NCBI GenBank assembly: GCA_902557705.1 | Contig: CACEBI010000004.1 | Location: 25,371 to 89,370, forward strand | Length of the DNA: 64,000 bases | Reading direction: 5' to 3' | From: an uncultured SAR86 cluster bacterium | GTDB taxonomy: Bacteria > Pseudomonadota > Gammaproteobacteria > Magnimaribacterales > D2472 | Shown here: positions 35,225-44,890 of the stretch, piece by piece | Numbering within the stretch: the first letter of the stretch is position 1 | How the letters are laid out: each line of letters opens with the position of its first letter | Program-made: the position numbers and the translations under genes | Notes under the pieces: model-generated | What the model was told of the DNA's origin: nothing | The model's input: the letters and a program-made list of their open reading frames with translations, nothing else | The model's database searches: none

Positions 35225-36467
35225 GGCATCAACAGATAAACTAAGTTGTTCATTTTGTGGCAAAAGTCAGGATGATGTAAAAAAACTTATTGCTGGTCCG
35301 AGTGTATATATTTGTAATGAATGCGTAGATCTATGTAATGACATAATTGAAGAAGAAATTAAAAGTGAAGAAGATACTTCTTTAGAAGAACTACCATCTC
35401 CTTTAGAAATTTTTAATAAGCTTGATGAGTATGTAATAGGTCAAGAGAAGGCTAAAAAAGTTCTCTCTGTGGCTGTTTATAATCATTACAAGAGGTTAAA
35501 GAAAAATGATCTTAAAGATGCAGTTGAGCTTCAAAAAAGTAATGTATTGCTATTAGGACCAACAGGTAGTGGCAAGACTTTATTAGCTCAAACTCTAGCA
35601 AAAATTTTAAATGTTCCTTTCACAATTGCTGATGCTACTACACTTACCGAAGCTGGTTACGTAGGTGAAGATGTTGAAAACATAATACAAAAGCTTTTAC
35701 AAAAATCTGACTACGATCCTGAAAGAGCACAGTTAGGGATAGTGTATATTGACGAGATTGATAAAATTGCAAGGAAATCTGATAACCCGTCTATCACAAG
35801 AGATGTTTCTGGAGAAGGAGTTCAGCAAGCACTCCTTAAGCTCATTGAAGGAACTGTAGCTTCAATACCTCCTCAGGGCGGTAGAAAACACCCTCAACAG
35901 GAATTTATTCAGATAGATACTTCAAATATATTATTTATTTGCGGTGGAGCTTTTTCTGGTTTAGATAAAGTTATTGATCAAAGAACAAATAATATTGGAA
36001 TTGGTTTTGGAGCTGATGTGAATACTACCTCAAATGTCCAATCAATTTCATCAGATATTGATAATTTAGAACCTGAAGATTTGGTTAAATATGGATTGAT
36101 ACCTGAGTTTGTTGGAAGACTTCCAGTAATATCAAACTTGCATGAGCTTGATGAAACCGCACTTGTTAGAATTTTAAAAGAACCAAAAAACGCTTTAGTA
36201 AATCAGTATAAACATTTATTTGAAATTGATGATGTTGAATTAACATTTAGAGATGAAGCGCTTCTTGAAATTGCTAAACAAGCAATAAAAAGAAAAACTG
36301 GTGCAAGAGGTCTTAGATCAATTATGGAGGATATACTGATGGAAACTATGTTTCAGCTTCCTAATGAAGATCTTGAAAAAGTTATTATTGATGAGAACAC
36401 GGTTGTCTCCAAAACAGAACCAATTAAGCTTTTAAAAACTGCTTCAAAAAAATCATCTGCTAATTGA
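35214..36467 (+). CDS. clpX: Clp protease ATP-binding subunit ClpX
   Basis: A 417-residue AAA+ unfoldase. The N-terminal zinc domain has Cys12, Cys15, Cys34 and Cys37; then Walker [12 protein letters not shown], the pore loop [12 protein letters not shown] (GYVG), Walker [10 protein letters not shown] and the ClpP-binding loop with IGFGAD. The C-terminal [12 protein letters not shown] carries the sensor-2 Arg. Lon starts 31 bases downstream. Confidence 0.97.
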   Translation: MVSKASTDKLSCSFCGKSQDDVKKLIAGPSVYICNECVDLCNDIIEEEIKSEEDTSLEELPSPLEIFNKLDEYVIGQEKAKKVLSVAVYNHYKRLKKNDLKDAVELQKSNVLLLGPTGSGKTLLAQTLAKILNVPFTIADATTLTEAGYVGEDVENIIQKLLQKSDYDPERAQLGIVYIDEIDKIARKSDNPSITRDVSGEGVQQALLKLIEGTVASIPPQGGRKHPQQEFIQIDTSNILFICGGAFSGLDKVIDQRTNNIGIGFGADVNTTSNVQSISSDIDNLEPEDLVKYGLIPEFVGRLPVISNLHELDETALVRILKEPKNALVNQYKHLFEIDDVELTFRDEALLEIAKQAIKRKTGARGLRSIMEDILMETMFQLPNEDLEKVIIDENTVVSKTEPIKLLKTASKKSSAN

Positions 36468-36497
36468 TATTTTATTATCTATCCCTATATTGGGTAT

Positions 36498-38906
36498 ATG
36501 AATGAAATAAAATCAGACCTACCCGTAATTCCTTTAAGAGACGTTGTTGTCTTTCCTGGAATTGTTACAACCTTATTTGTTGGCCGACCTAAGTCCATTG
36601 AAGCATTAAATGTAGCCATGTCTTCAAATAAAAAACTTGTTTTAGTTTGTCAGACTGATCCTGCAATTGATAATCCTGAGTTTAAGGATGTATACAAAAA
36701 TGCATCTATTAGCAATTTATTACAGTTAATTAAATTACCAGATGGAACTATGAAGGTTCTTGTTGAAGGCCATAAAAGATGCTCTATAGATAAGTTTATT
36801 GAAAAAAAGGGTTATGACTTAGCAAGAGTAAGTTCTATTGATGACGTGCCGCTAAAAGAAGCTGACACATCTAATTTAGTTAGATTTATTAAAGCTAAAT
36901 TTGAAGATTATATTGGCATTACTAAAAGAATTCCTCCTGAAATAGTTTCTACTGTTGATTCGCTGGATGATCTCTCAAAGCTTATCGATACTATTACAGG
37001 ACATTTGCCAATAGAAACAGCTAGAAAACAAGAAATTTTAGCTATAGCTGATCTGAAAGAAAGATCGGAAAAAGTTTTAATGTTTATTGAATCCCAGTTA
37101 GATGTCGTTGATGTTGAAAAGAAAATAAGAGAACGTGTTAAAAAACAGATGGAAAAATCTCAAAGAGAATACTACTTGAATGAACAAATCAAAGCTGCTC
37201 AAAAAGAGCTTGGAGAAATAGGCGAAGAAGGTGATGAGCTTGATGCACTTGAAGAAAAAATTAATACAGTAGGTATGCCTAAAGATGCTTTAAAGAAAGC
37301 AAAAAGTGAATTAGCTAAGTTTAAGCACATGTCACCATCGTCTGCTGAAGCATCAGTTGTAAGATCTTACTTAGATTGTTTGGTTGAAGTTCCATGGAAG
37401 AAAAAATCTAAGGTAAAAACTGATATTCAGGCTTCTTTGGATATTTTAGAAGAAGACCATTATGGGCTTGAAGAAGTCAAAGAAAGAATCATCGAATATC
37501 TTGCTGTACAAAAAAGGGTTAAATCAATGAAAGCTCCTGTCTTGTGTCTTGTTGGTCCTCCTGGGGTTGGTAAAACCTCTCTTGGTGAATCCATTGCGAG
37601 AGCAACTAATAGGAAATTTGTAAGAATGTCACTTGGTGGAGTAAGAGATGAATCTGAAATCAGAGGACATAGAAGAACATATATAGGCTCAATGCCAGGA
37701 AAAATTATTCAAAAACTATCTAAAGTTGGTGTTAAAAATCCTTTATTTTTATTGGATGAAATTGACAAGATTGGAATGGATCATAGAGGTGATCCTGCTT
37801 CTGCGCTTCTTGAAGTATTGGATCCAGAGCAAAATAATACATTTAGTGATCATTATCTTGAGGTAGATTATGACTTATCAGAAGTTATGTTTGTTTGCAC
37901 AGCAAATAGCTTAAATATTCCAACTCCACTCTTGGATAGAATGGAAATAATTAGAATTCCTGGATATATTGAAGATGAAAAAATAAATATTGCTTCTAAA
38001 TATTTACTGCCAAAACAAATGGAAAGAAATGGCCTTCAAGATAAAGAAATAAATTTAAATAAAGAAGTTATTCTCTCCTTAATTAGATATTACACAAGAG
38101 AGGCTGGAGTGAGAGGGCTTGAAAGGCAGATAGCTAAGATATTAAGAAAAGTTGTGAAAGAACGTCTTTTAGCAAAAAAGAATATCGACAAGCCTACATC
38201 CATAACAAACAAGAATCTTGAAAAATTTTCAGGTGTTAAGAAGTTTAAATACGGTATTGCTGAAAAAGATAATGCAGTTGGACAAGTAACAGGTCTTGCA
38301 TGGACTGAAGTTGGCGGTGAGTTATTAACTATAGAGGCTTCTCACATTGATGGAAAGGGTAGGATTATTAAAACTGGTTCATTAGGAGATGTAATGCAGG
38401 AATCAATTCAGGCTGCGTTTACTGTAGTTAGATCAAGAGCAGATTCGTTAGGCATAAAACCTAACTTTTATGAAAAATATGATGTACATATTCATGTACC
38501 AGAAGGCGCTACACCTAAGGATGGGCCAAGTGCCGGAGGTGCAATGGCAATATCATTAATATCTATCTTTACAGGAATACCAGTCAAATCTGATACGGCA
38601 ATGACCGGTGAAATTACTCTAAGAGGACAGATATTAAAAATTGGTGGATTAAAAGAAAAACTATTGGCAGCTAAACGGGGTGGAATTAAGAACGTTATCA
38701 TTCCTAAAGAGAATGAGCCTGACCTTCAAGAAATACCAGAACAAATTCTTAAGTCACTTAATATAATTCCAGTTGAGTGGGTTGATGATGTTATTTCTCA
38801 TGCTTTGGTAAGAGAACCAACTCCAATAAATAAACCTACAACTAGTGCTAAAACTAAAACTCAAAGAGTTAGAAAGACAAAAGCTGAAAATAAGCAAGCC
38901 CATTAA
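36498..38906 (+). CDS. lon: ATP-dependent protease Lon
   Basis: An 802-residue AAA+ protease that removes misfolded and regulatory proteins. The N-terminal LAN domain (LPVIPLRDVVVFPG) covers about 1-200, then a coiled coil with REYYLNEQIKAAQKELGE, Walker A GPPGVGKTS, Walker B LFLLDEIDKI, and the protease domain with Ser in PKDGPSAGGA and Lys in the LKEKLLAAKRGG helix. A short Lys/Thr-rich tail follows. The order clpX-lon-hupB matches E. coli. Confidence 0.97.
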   Translation: MNEIKSDLPVIPLRDVVVFPGIVTTLFVGRPKSIEALNVAMSSNKKLVLVCQTDPAIDNPEFKDVYKNASISNLLQLIKLPDGTMKVLVEGHKRCSIDKFIEKKGYDLARVSSIDDVPLKEADTSNLVRFIKAKFEDYIGITKRIPPEIVSTVDSLDDLSKLIDTITGHLPIETARKQEILAIADLKERSEKVLMFIESQLDVVDVEKKIRERVKKQMEKSQREYYLNEQIKAAQKELGEIGEEGDELDALEEKINTVGMPKDALKKAKSELAKFKHMSPSSAEASVVRSYLDCLVEVPWKKKSKVKTDIQASLDILEEDHYGLEEVKERIIEYLAVQKRVKSMKAPVLCLVGPPGVGKTSLGESIARATNRKFVRMSLGGVRDESEIRGHRRTYIGSMPGKIIQKLSKVGVKNPLFLLDEIDKIGMDHRGDPASALLEVLDPEQNNTFSDHYLEVDYDLSEVMFVCTANSLNIPTPLLDRMEIIRIPGYIEDEKINIASKYLLPKQMERNGLQDKEINLNKEVILSLIRYYTREAGVRGLERQIAKILRKVVKERLLAKKNIDKPTSITNKNLEKFSGVKKFKYGIAEKDNAVGQVTGLAWTEVGGELLTIEASHIDGKGRIIKTGSLGDVMQESIQAAFTVVRSRADSLGIKPNFYEKYDVHIHVPEGATPKDGPSAGGAMAISLISIFTGIPVKSDTAMTGEITLRGQILKIGGLKEKLLAAKRGGIKNVIIPKENEPDLQEIPEQILKSLNIIPVEWVDDVISHALVREPTPINKPTTSAKTKTQRVRKTKAENKQAH

Positions 38907-38920
38907 AACCCTTTATTTAC

Positions 38921-38949
38921 TTGACTTTTAGGGATAAAAAGCTTTTCAT
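38921..38949 (+). promoter_or_regulatory. Possible promoter of hupB
   Basis: TTGACT (38921-38926) is a good -35 box; 17 bases later TTCATA is a poor -10. Its place between lon and hupB supports a separate promoter for the abundant HU protein. Confidence 0.35.
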
Positions 38950-38994
38950 AGAAGAGTATTTATATAAATAAATTTACACAGAGGAGTATTTAAT

Positions 38995-39273
38995 ATGAAT
39001 AAATCAGATTTGATTGATGCGGTCGCAGGTGACGCAGATATTTCTAAAGCTTCAGCTGGAAGAGCAGTTGATGCAGTTCTAGGTGGAATTGGAGATGCTT
39101 TAGGTAGAGGTGATTCTGTATCACTAGTAGGTTTTGGAACATTTTCAGTAAGGCACAGAGCTGCTAGAGAGGGTAGAAATCCTCAAACTGGCGCATCAAT
39201 GCATATTGCTGCTTCAAAAGTTCCAGGTTTTAAAGCTGGTAAAGGCCTTAAAGATAAGGTTAAACACGGCTAA
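38995..39273 (+). CDS. hupB: DNA-binding protein HU
   Basis: A 92-residue histone-like protein. [11 protein letters not shown] starts the dimerising helices, [24 protein letters not shown] leads in parts to the DNA-binding arm (the GRNPQTG tip is intact), and the last strand and helix are normal. GAGGAG ribosome site, followed by a strong terminator; the gene lies behind lon as in E. coli. Confidence 0.96.
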   Translation: MNKSDLIDAVAGDADISKASAGRAVDAVLGGIGDALGRGDSVSLVGFGTFSVRHRAAREGRNPQTGASMHIAASKVPGFKAGKGLKDKVKHG

Positions 39274-39290
39274 GTTTTATTAACTTCAAA

Positions 39291-39317
39291 AAAGGGTGCT
39301 TCCGCACCCTTTTTTTA
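39291..39317 (+). terminator. Intrinsic terminator after hupB
   Basis: AAAGGGTGC-TTCC-GCACCCTTT with a run of T to 39317, 17 bases after the stop. It shows that the GTG at 39296 cannot be the start of the next gene. Confidence 0.9.
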
Positions 39318-39334
39318 TTTATAATGTCACCACT

Positions 39335-41209
39335 ATGATGGAATCACTAAGAAATTTTTTAACTGGACCTAGATTATTTATTGTAATTGCAGCATGTGCA
39401 CTGCCTTTTGTTTTTCTTGGAACATCCTCACTTGGATCGACATTCCAGCCATCTTTTGGCTCTATTAATGGAGAAAATATTTCTGAAGCAGATATGCAAG
39501 CTGCCTCAAATACAGTCGCTCAAAGATTTAAAAGTGTTTATGGAGACGACTTTGATTTTAATGAACTTGACGAGTCAATACAACTTGAAACTGTCAAACA
39601 AGAATTAATATCTCAAAAAGTTTTACTATCAGAAGCTCGAGCACTTGGTTTTATCAACAAAGAAACTACCAAACAAGTAAAAAAATCTATTATTAGAAAT
39701 CCTGCTTTTCAGCCTAACGGAGTATTCGATGAAGATGCCTACCAAGCGCGGGTGAATGCAGCAGGATACACCAAGGACTCATATGTGGATATGATGACAA
39801 ACATTATGGCATCAGAGCTATATAGGCTTTCAATAGCTTCATCAAACTTTGTTACAGATGTCGAGGTAAGAGAACTTGCTCAAATTCTTGAACAATCAGT
39901 TGATATTAATTTTATTAAACTAGATTCACAATTATTAAATCAACAAATCGAGAACTCTGAAGAAGAGATTAGAGATTTTTATAATAATAACCAGATTATG
40001 TTTTTCTCAGAGGAGAAGAGATCTTTTAAATATTTAGTTTTAAAGCCTGAAGATTACAAAAATTTAGTAAATATTCCTGAAGGATATGTTGAAAACGCTT
40101 ATAAGGAATATTTATCTAATACTGGCGAGAGATTAGAAATTCGTTTTTCTCATGTAATGGTTGAAAAAGCTAATTACGCTTCTAATGAAGCTGCCTATCA
40201 AAAGATATTAAACGCTAAAGATGAGCTAAACCAAGGAATAAGCTTTGAAGATGTAGTTATGGCTTATAGTGATGATATTGTATCTAAAGATTCTGGAGGA
40301 GATTTAGAATATTTTGATGCAGATATTTTTCCTCAAGAATTTGGTGGTGCCTTGGAAGGCATGAATGTTAATGATATCAGCAATATTATAGAACTTGATG
40401 ACACATTTCATATTTTAAAAATGACTGAGTTTAATGAATCTGAAGTTATGACATTAGAGGAAATGCGAGATGACATCGTTAACGATTTGATTAATTCAGA
40501 ATCCATTGCTTTGATGAATGATGACTATGATTTAATTGATGAAATGATTTTTTCAAATGAGTCTATTGAGTCTGTGAGCCAATCAATATCAAAAACTTTA
40601 GGCGAAGCCTCTGCTAAAGTGGCAAGTAATTTTAATTTTGAAATTGATGATTTTAGAGTTAAAGATTTTGTGTTTTCGCCTGACTCAGAAATTGATGTTC
40701 CTGTGGCAATAAACCTTGATGATTCAATAATTGTTATATCTTTGACTGCTATCATTGAACCTGTTTTACAAGATTTTGATGAGGTTGCAGATGAAGCTAA
40801 TGAATTATTGTCAAACAATAAAACTGTCGAAAAGAGAAACCTTCTAGTATCTGAATTAGATATGGCAAAAGAAGAAAATACACTGCAATCTTTTTTTAAT
40901 GCATATGACTTCATATCTGAAGAATCTTTTATAGAAGTCAAAAGATATTCCTCTTTGTTGCCTAAAGAAGTTATATCAGAGGTATTTAAAACTGCTCCAG
41001 GAAATTCAGTGACTATTAATACACAATCAGGAGATGTATATATAGTTGATCTATTAAGTTTTAATAAACCTTCATTAGAGTCAATTGATACACTTTATGA
41101 TCAATATAATAATTTTTCAGAAGAAAGAGTGGCTTCAAGTATCTCGTCAATTGTTAACGAAGATATATTTGAATCAGCCAGAGTTAATCTAAATAATATG
41201 GTTTTTTAA
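39335..41209 (+). CDS. ppiD: PpiD/SurA-like periplasmic folding factor (SurA_N plus PPIC domain)
   Basis: A 624-residue protein anchored by one N-terminal helix (about 13-33). The longer frame starts inside the hupB terminator, so I use the ATG pair at 39335. The SurA_N_3 region (GSINGENISEADMQ onward) covers about 40-230, one PPIC rotamase domain about 265-370 (RFSHVMVEKA to FHILKMTEF), and a long C-terminal chaperone part follows. It would help outer-membrane proteins fold. The place after hupB is as in E. coli. The opp-type lipoprotein starts one base after the stop. Confidence 0.88.
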   Translation: MMESLRNFLTGPRLFIVIAACALPFVFLGTSSLGSTFQPSFGSINGENISEADMQAASNTVAQRFKSVYGDDFDFNELDESIQLETVKQELISQKVLLSEARALGFINKETTKQVKKSIIRNPAFQPNGVFDEDAYQARVNAAGYTKDSYVDMMTNIMASELYRLSIASSNFVTDVEVRELAQILEQSVDINFIKLDSQLLNQQIENSEEEIRDFYNNNQIMFFSEEKRSFKYLVLKPEDYKNLVNIPEGYVENAYKEYLSNTGERLEIRFSHVMVEKANYASNEAAYQKILNAKDELNQGISFEDVVMAYSDDIVSKDSGGDLEYFDADIFPQEFGGALEGMNVNDISNIIELDDTFHILKMTEFNESEVMTLEEMRDDIVNDLINSESIALMNDDYDLIDEMIFSNESIESVSQSISKTLGEASAKVASNFNFEIDDFRVKDFVFSPDSEIDVPVAINLDDSIIVISLTAIIEPVLQDFDEVADEANELLSNNKTVEKRNLLVSELDMAKEENTLQSFFNAYDFISEESFIEVKRYSSLLPKEVISEVFKTAPGNSVTINTQSGDVYIVDLLSFNKPSLESIDTLYDQYNNFSEERVASSISSIVNEDIFESARVNLNNMVF

Positions 41210-41210
41210 T

Positions 41211-43109
41211 ATGAAGCATTTCTCAACATTTTTGGTTTTATTTTTTCTAATAGGTTGTTCTTCAAGTGTTACGCCTGTTGATAATGGCTTAGAGAAACAG
41301 ATATTTCATTTTGGGAACGGTTCAGAGCCTCAAGGTATTGACCCTCATATTGTTACAGGGGTTCCTGAACACCATATATTAATATCATTATGTGAAGGTT
41401 TAACAATCCCTAATGCATTTGATGATGAAAATCTTCCTGGAGCTGCAGAATCATGGTCGGTAAGTGATGATGGAAAAATTTATATTTTTAAATTAAGAAA
41501 AAATGGCAGATGGTCTAACGGAGATCCTGTTACAGCAGATGATTTCGTTTGGTCTTGGCAAAGAATATTAACACCATCGTTAGGCGCTCAATATCCTGAC
41601 ATGCTTTATTATCTTGTCAATGCAGAAAAATATTATGTTTCTCAAGATCTCCCCAACGTTATAGCAGGTTTACTTGAATTTATTATAAAGGATGAAGAAT
41701 TGTCTAATTATCACAGTGAAGCTTCTTCGTATTTTGAACCTGATTCATTGGAAGACGGTAGCTATGTATTATTAAATAATTCTAATTTAAATAATATTCT
41801 AAAACTTCTTGAGAATGTTCATAGTGATTATGAATTAAGAAAAGTTATAGTAACTGACGACAATGATGAGAAATTTATTAAGCCAAAAGATGACTTAATA
41901 AAAAATATAAAAAAATGGAACATTAAAAAATTATTTAATGATATTAATTTTGATGACGTTGGAGTCAAGGCACTAGACAATAATACATTACAAGTTACAT
42001 TATCAAATCCAACTCCATTCTTTACAGGACTTTTAAGTCACTATAGCACTTGGCCAGTTCATAAGGAGACTGTTTTGAAGCATGGCTCTATTGATGACAG
42101 AAATGGTGAATGGACTAGACCAGGTAATTTTGTATGTAATGGGGCTTTTAATCTTAAGTCATGGGAGTTAAACAACAAAATAGTTGTGGAAAAAAATCCT
42201 ATGTATTGGGATGCGTCAACAGTTCGATTGAATGAAATACATTATTATCCTGTATCAAATGTGATGACAGAAGATAGAATGTTCAGAGCAGGACAACTTC
42301 ATGTCACCTCCACACTTCCTTCACAAAAATGCCCAGTTTATATTGAAGAAAATAATCCCGATCTAAGAATTGATCCATACATGGGCACATATTTTTATAG
42401 ATTAAATACTAATAATTCATATTTAAGGGATGTAAAAGTAAGAAAAGCATTAGCATATTCTATTGATAGAAAACTTTTGGTAGAAAAGGTAACTAAGTGT
42501 GGACAAATACCTGCCTATTCCTTTACACCTCCGGGTTCTAATGGTTATGAGCCAACAACATCAATACCTTATGATCCTGAATTAGCAAAGCAATTGCTTG
42601 TTGAAGCTGGTTTTGATTCAGAAAATAGTTTTCCTAAACTAGAAATACTTTTCAATACAAATGAAGATCATAGAAAAGTTGCTTTGGCTATACAGCAAAT
42701 GTGGCAGAAAAACTTGGGTATAGAGGTTGAATTAGTTAATCAGGATTGGAAAGTTTATTTAAGCCGTGAGATGGTAGGCGATTTTCAAGTTTCAAGGGCA
42801 GGCTGGATTGGTGATTATGATGATCCTAATACATTTCTTGATTTAATGAGACCAAACAGGGGGAACAACAAGACTGGTTGGGAAGATGGTAGCTATGATA
42901 CTTTAGTAGCAAAAGCAAACTCTACAAATAATCAAGTTGAGAGATATCAATTATTAAATGAAGCTGAAAAAATGTTAATAGATAACATGCCAATAATACC
43001 CCTTTATACATATGTAAGATCATATCAATTATCTCCTGATGTAAAAGGATATAATCCTCACATCTTAGACCACCATCATCCTAAGTTTATATATTTAGAA
43101 AGAGATTAG
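41211..43109 (+). CDS. Oligopeptide ABC transporter substrate-binding lipoprotein (OppA-like)
   Basis: A 632-residue family-5 solute-binding protein with a lipobox (FLIGC, Cys16). NGSEPQGIDPHIVTGVPEHH and ADDFVWSWQRIL in the N-terminal lobe, and VRKALAYSIDRKLL with GSNGYEP in the C-terminal lobe, mark the OppA/MppA group. It is about 90-100 residues longer than usual, with an extra acidic, Asn-rich stretch at about 146-246 before the GVKALDNNTLQV strand. It would deliver peptides to the permease pair behind it, or murein peptides. Confidence 0.88.
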   Translation: MKHFSTFLVLFFLIGCSSSVTPVDNGLEKQIFHFGNGSEPQGIDPHIVTGVPEHHILISLCEGLTIPNAFDDENLPGAAESWSVSDDGKIYIFKLRKNGRWSNGDPVTADDFVWSWQRILTPSLGAQYPDMLYYLVNAEKYYVSQDLPNVIAGLLEFIIKDEELSNYHSEASSYFEPDSLEDGSYVLLNNSNLNNILKLLENVHSDYELRKVIVTDDNDEKFIKPKDDLIKNIKKWNIKKLFNDINFDDVGVKALDNNTLQVTLSNPTPFFTGLLSHYSTWPVHKETVLKHGSIDDRNGEWTRPGNFVCNGAFNLKSWELNNKIVVEKNPMYWDASTVRLNEIHYYPVSNVMTEDRMFRAGQLHVTSTLPSQKCPVYIEENNPDLRIDPYMGTYFYRLNTNNSYLRDVKVRKALAYSIDRKLLVEKVTKCGQIPAYSFTPPGSNGYEPTTSIPYDPELAKQLLVEAGFDSENSFPKLEILFNTNEDHRKVALAIQQMWQKNLGIEVELVNQDWKVYLSREMVGDFQVSRAGWIGDYDDPNTFLDLMRPNRGNNKTGWEDGSYDTLVAKANSTNNQVERYQLLNEAEKMLIDNMPIIPLYTYVRSYQLSPDVKGYNPHILDHHHPKFIYLERD

Positions 43110-43115
43110 ACTCTA

Positions 43116-44039
43116 GTGTTAAATATTTTTATTAGAAGGTTATTGCTTGCTATTCCAGTCTTATTGGCTGTAGCAAGTTTAACCTTTTTCTTAATAAAAT
43201 TAGCTCCAGGCGGACCATTTGATGCTGATAAAGCTGTTTCACCTCAAGTTTTAAAAAATCTCAACGAGGCATACAACTTAGATGCTTCTGAATGGGAGCA
43301 GTATGTTGATTATATGTCTGGAATACTTAGAGGTGATTTTGGTCCTTCTTTCAGATTTCCAGGAAGATCTGTCTCAGAAATGATTGCAACTGGGTTACCA
43401 GTAACTTTTGAGTTAGCATTTTACGCAATATTAATCGCTCTATTGATTGGAGTTTCTTCTGGAGTTTTAGCAGCTTTAAAACGAAATACTTTTCTTGATT
43501 TTATTCCAATGGCTATAGCAATGATTGGTATATGTGTACCAACATTTTTAATGGGGCCGCTTTTGGTATTAATTTTTGGCATTAATCTAGAAATTCTTCC
43601 AGTTTCTGGTTGGGGCCAACTTCCTGGAGATAAAATCTTACCATCAATTACTTTGGGTTTTGCATATGCAGCTTATATAGCAAGGTTAAGTAGAGGGGGG
43701 ATGTTGGAAGTATTAAACCAAGATTTTATTAGAACAGCTCGAGCTAAAGGTTTGACTGAAAGGAATGTAGTCATCAAGCATGCAATGCAGGGAGGTTTAA
43801 TTCCTGTTGTTTCATTTTTAGGCCCTGCAATTGCAGGATTGTTAGCGGGATCTTTTGTTGTTGAAACTATTTTTCAGATTCCTGGACTTGGAAGATTTTA
43901 TGTTGAGGCAGCATTTAATAGAGATTACACAATGATATTGGGTACAACAATATTCTTCTCTGCCATGATAGTTTTCTTTAATTTGTTATCTGATCTTGCT
44001 GCAATGTGGCTCAATCCTAGATCAAGGGATGCTTCATGA
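43116..44039 (+). CDS. Oligopeptide ABC transporter permease (OppB-like)
   Basis: A 307-residue inner-membrane permease with a GTG start. MLNIFIRRLLLAIPVLLAVASLTF is, in two parts, the usual first helix of the OppB/DppB family; the EAA loop IRTARAKGLTERNVVIKHAM binds the ATPase, and ETIFQIPGLGRFYVEAA ends the domain. Six helices. The gene overlaps the next by 4 bases. Confidence 0.93.
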   Translation: MLNIFIRRLLLAIPVLLAVASLTFFLIKLAPGGPFDADKAVSPQVLKNLNEAYNLDASEWEQYVDYMSGILRGDFGPSFRFPGRSVSEMIATGLPVTFELAFYAILIALLIGVSSGVLAALKRNTFLDFIPMAIAMIGICVPTFLMGPLLVLIFGINLEILPVSGWGQLPGDKILPSITLGFAYAAYIARLSRGGMLEVLNQDFIRTARAKGLTERNVVIKHAMQGGLIPVVSFLGPAIAGLLAGSFVVETIFQIPGLGRFYVEAAFNRDYTMILGTTIFFSAMIVFFNLLSDLAAMWLNPRSRDAS

Positions 44040-44890
44040 GTAATAGTTCGACATTATGGTCTGATGCAATATATAGATTAACTAGAAATAAAGCTGCTAT
44101 GTTTGGGGCATTTATATTATTAATTTTAATTGCAAGTGCTGCTCTAGCACCATGGATTGCACCGTATTCTTATTCCTTTCAAAATTTAGAACTAGGAGCA
44201 TCTCCGCCATCAGCAGATCATATTTTAGGAACTGACGTATTGGGAAGAGATCTTTTAAGCAGAATACTATATGGAGCTAGAATTTCTCTGTTGGTAGGTT
44301 TTGTTGCAACTGGAGTTGCATTAGTTATAGGTGTCTCTTGGGGAATTATTGCTGGTTATGCTGGTGGTAAGGTAGATTCGATAATGATGAGAATAGTTGA
44401 TGTCCTATATGGCCTTCCTTTTATAATTTTTATTATTTTATTAATGGTAATCTTCGGGCGGAATTTGTGGCTATTATTTGGAGCTATTGGCGCTGTTGAG
44501 TGGTTAACAATGGCAAGGATTGTAAGAGGACAGGTTATGGGACTAAAAAACCAGGAATTTGTTATGGCTGCAAAAGCTATGGGAGTTAGCAATTTTTCAA
44601 TGTTTAGAAAGCATTTGTTACCAAATATCTTAGGACCTATTGCCGTATATGCAACATTAACAATTCCTCAGGTTATGCTTCTAGAAGGATTCTTGAGTTT
44701 CTTAGGTTTAGGTATTCAACCACCAATGAGTAGTTGGGGCACTTTAATAAAGGATGGTGTTGAATCGATGGAAGAGTTCAGTTGGTTATTAATCTATCCA
44801 GGAATTACTTTTACAATCACGCTATTTGCTTTGAATTTTTTTGGTGATGGTCTTAGAGATGCCCTTGATCCAAAAACTACTGATAACTAA
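44036..44890 (+). CDS. Oligopeptide ABC transporter permease (OppC-like)
   Basis: A 284-residue permease with the N-terminal OppC_N extension (SDAIYRLTRNKAAMFGAFIL), the LGTDVLGRDLLSRILYGAR signature and the ATPase-contact loop VMAAKAMGVSNFSMFRKHLLP in parts. It ends convergent with mltD (4-base overlap). No oppD or oppF ATPase follows, so the ATPases must be encoded elsewhere or shared. Confidence 0.93.
   Translation: MSNSSTLWSDAIYRLTRNKAAMFGAFILLILIASAALAPWIAPYSYSFQNLELGASPPSADHILGTDVLGRDLLSRILYGARISLLVGFVATGVALVIGVSWGIIAGYAGGKVDSIMMRIVDVLYGLPFIIFIILLMVIFGRNLWLLFGAIGAVEWLTMARIVRGQVMGLKNQEFVMAAKAMGVSNFSMFRKHLLPNILGPIAVYATLTIPQVMLLEGFLSFLGLGIQPPMSSWGTLIKDGVESMEEFSWLLIYPGITFTITLFALNFFGDGLRDALDPKTTDN

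Noticed and set aside
39296..39334. GTG start for ppiD, 13 codons upstream
   Set aside because: It lies inside the hupB terminator stem and encodes the stem and T-run; the ATG pair at 39335 begins a normal membrane anchor.
40525..40941. 138-aa minus-strand frame inside ppiD
   Set aside because: Ser/Lys-rich antisense reading of an acidic coding region; no family features.
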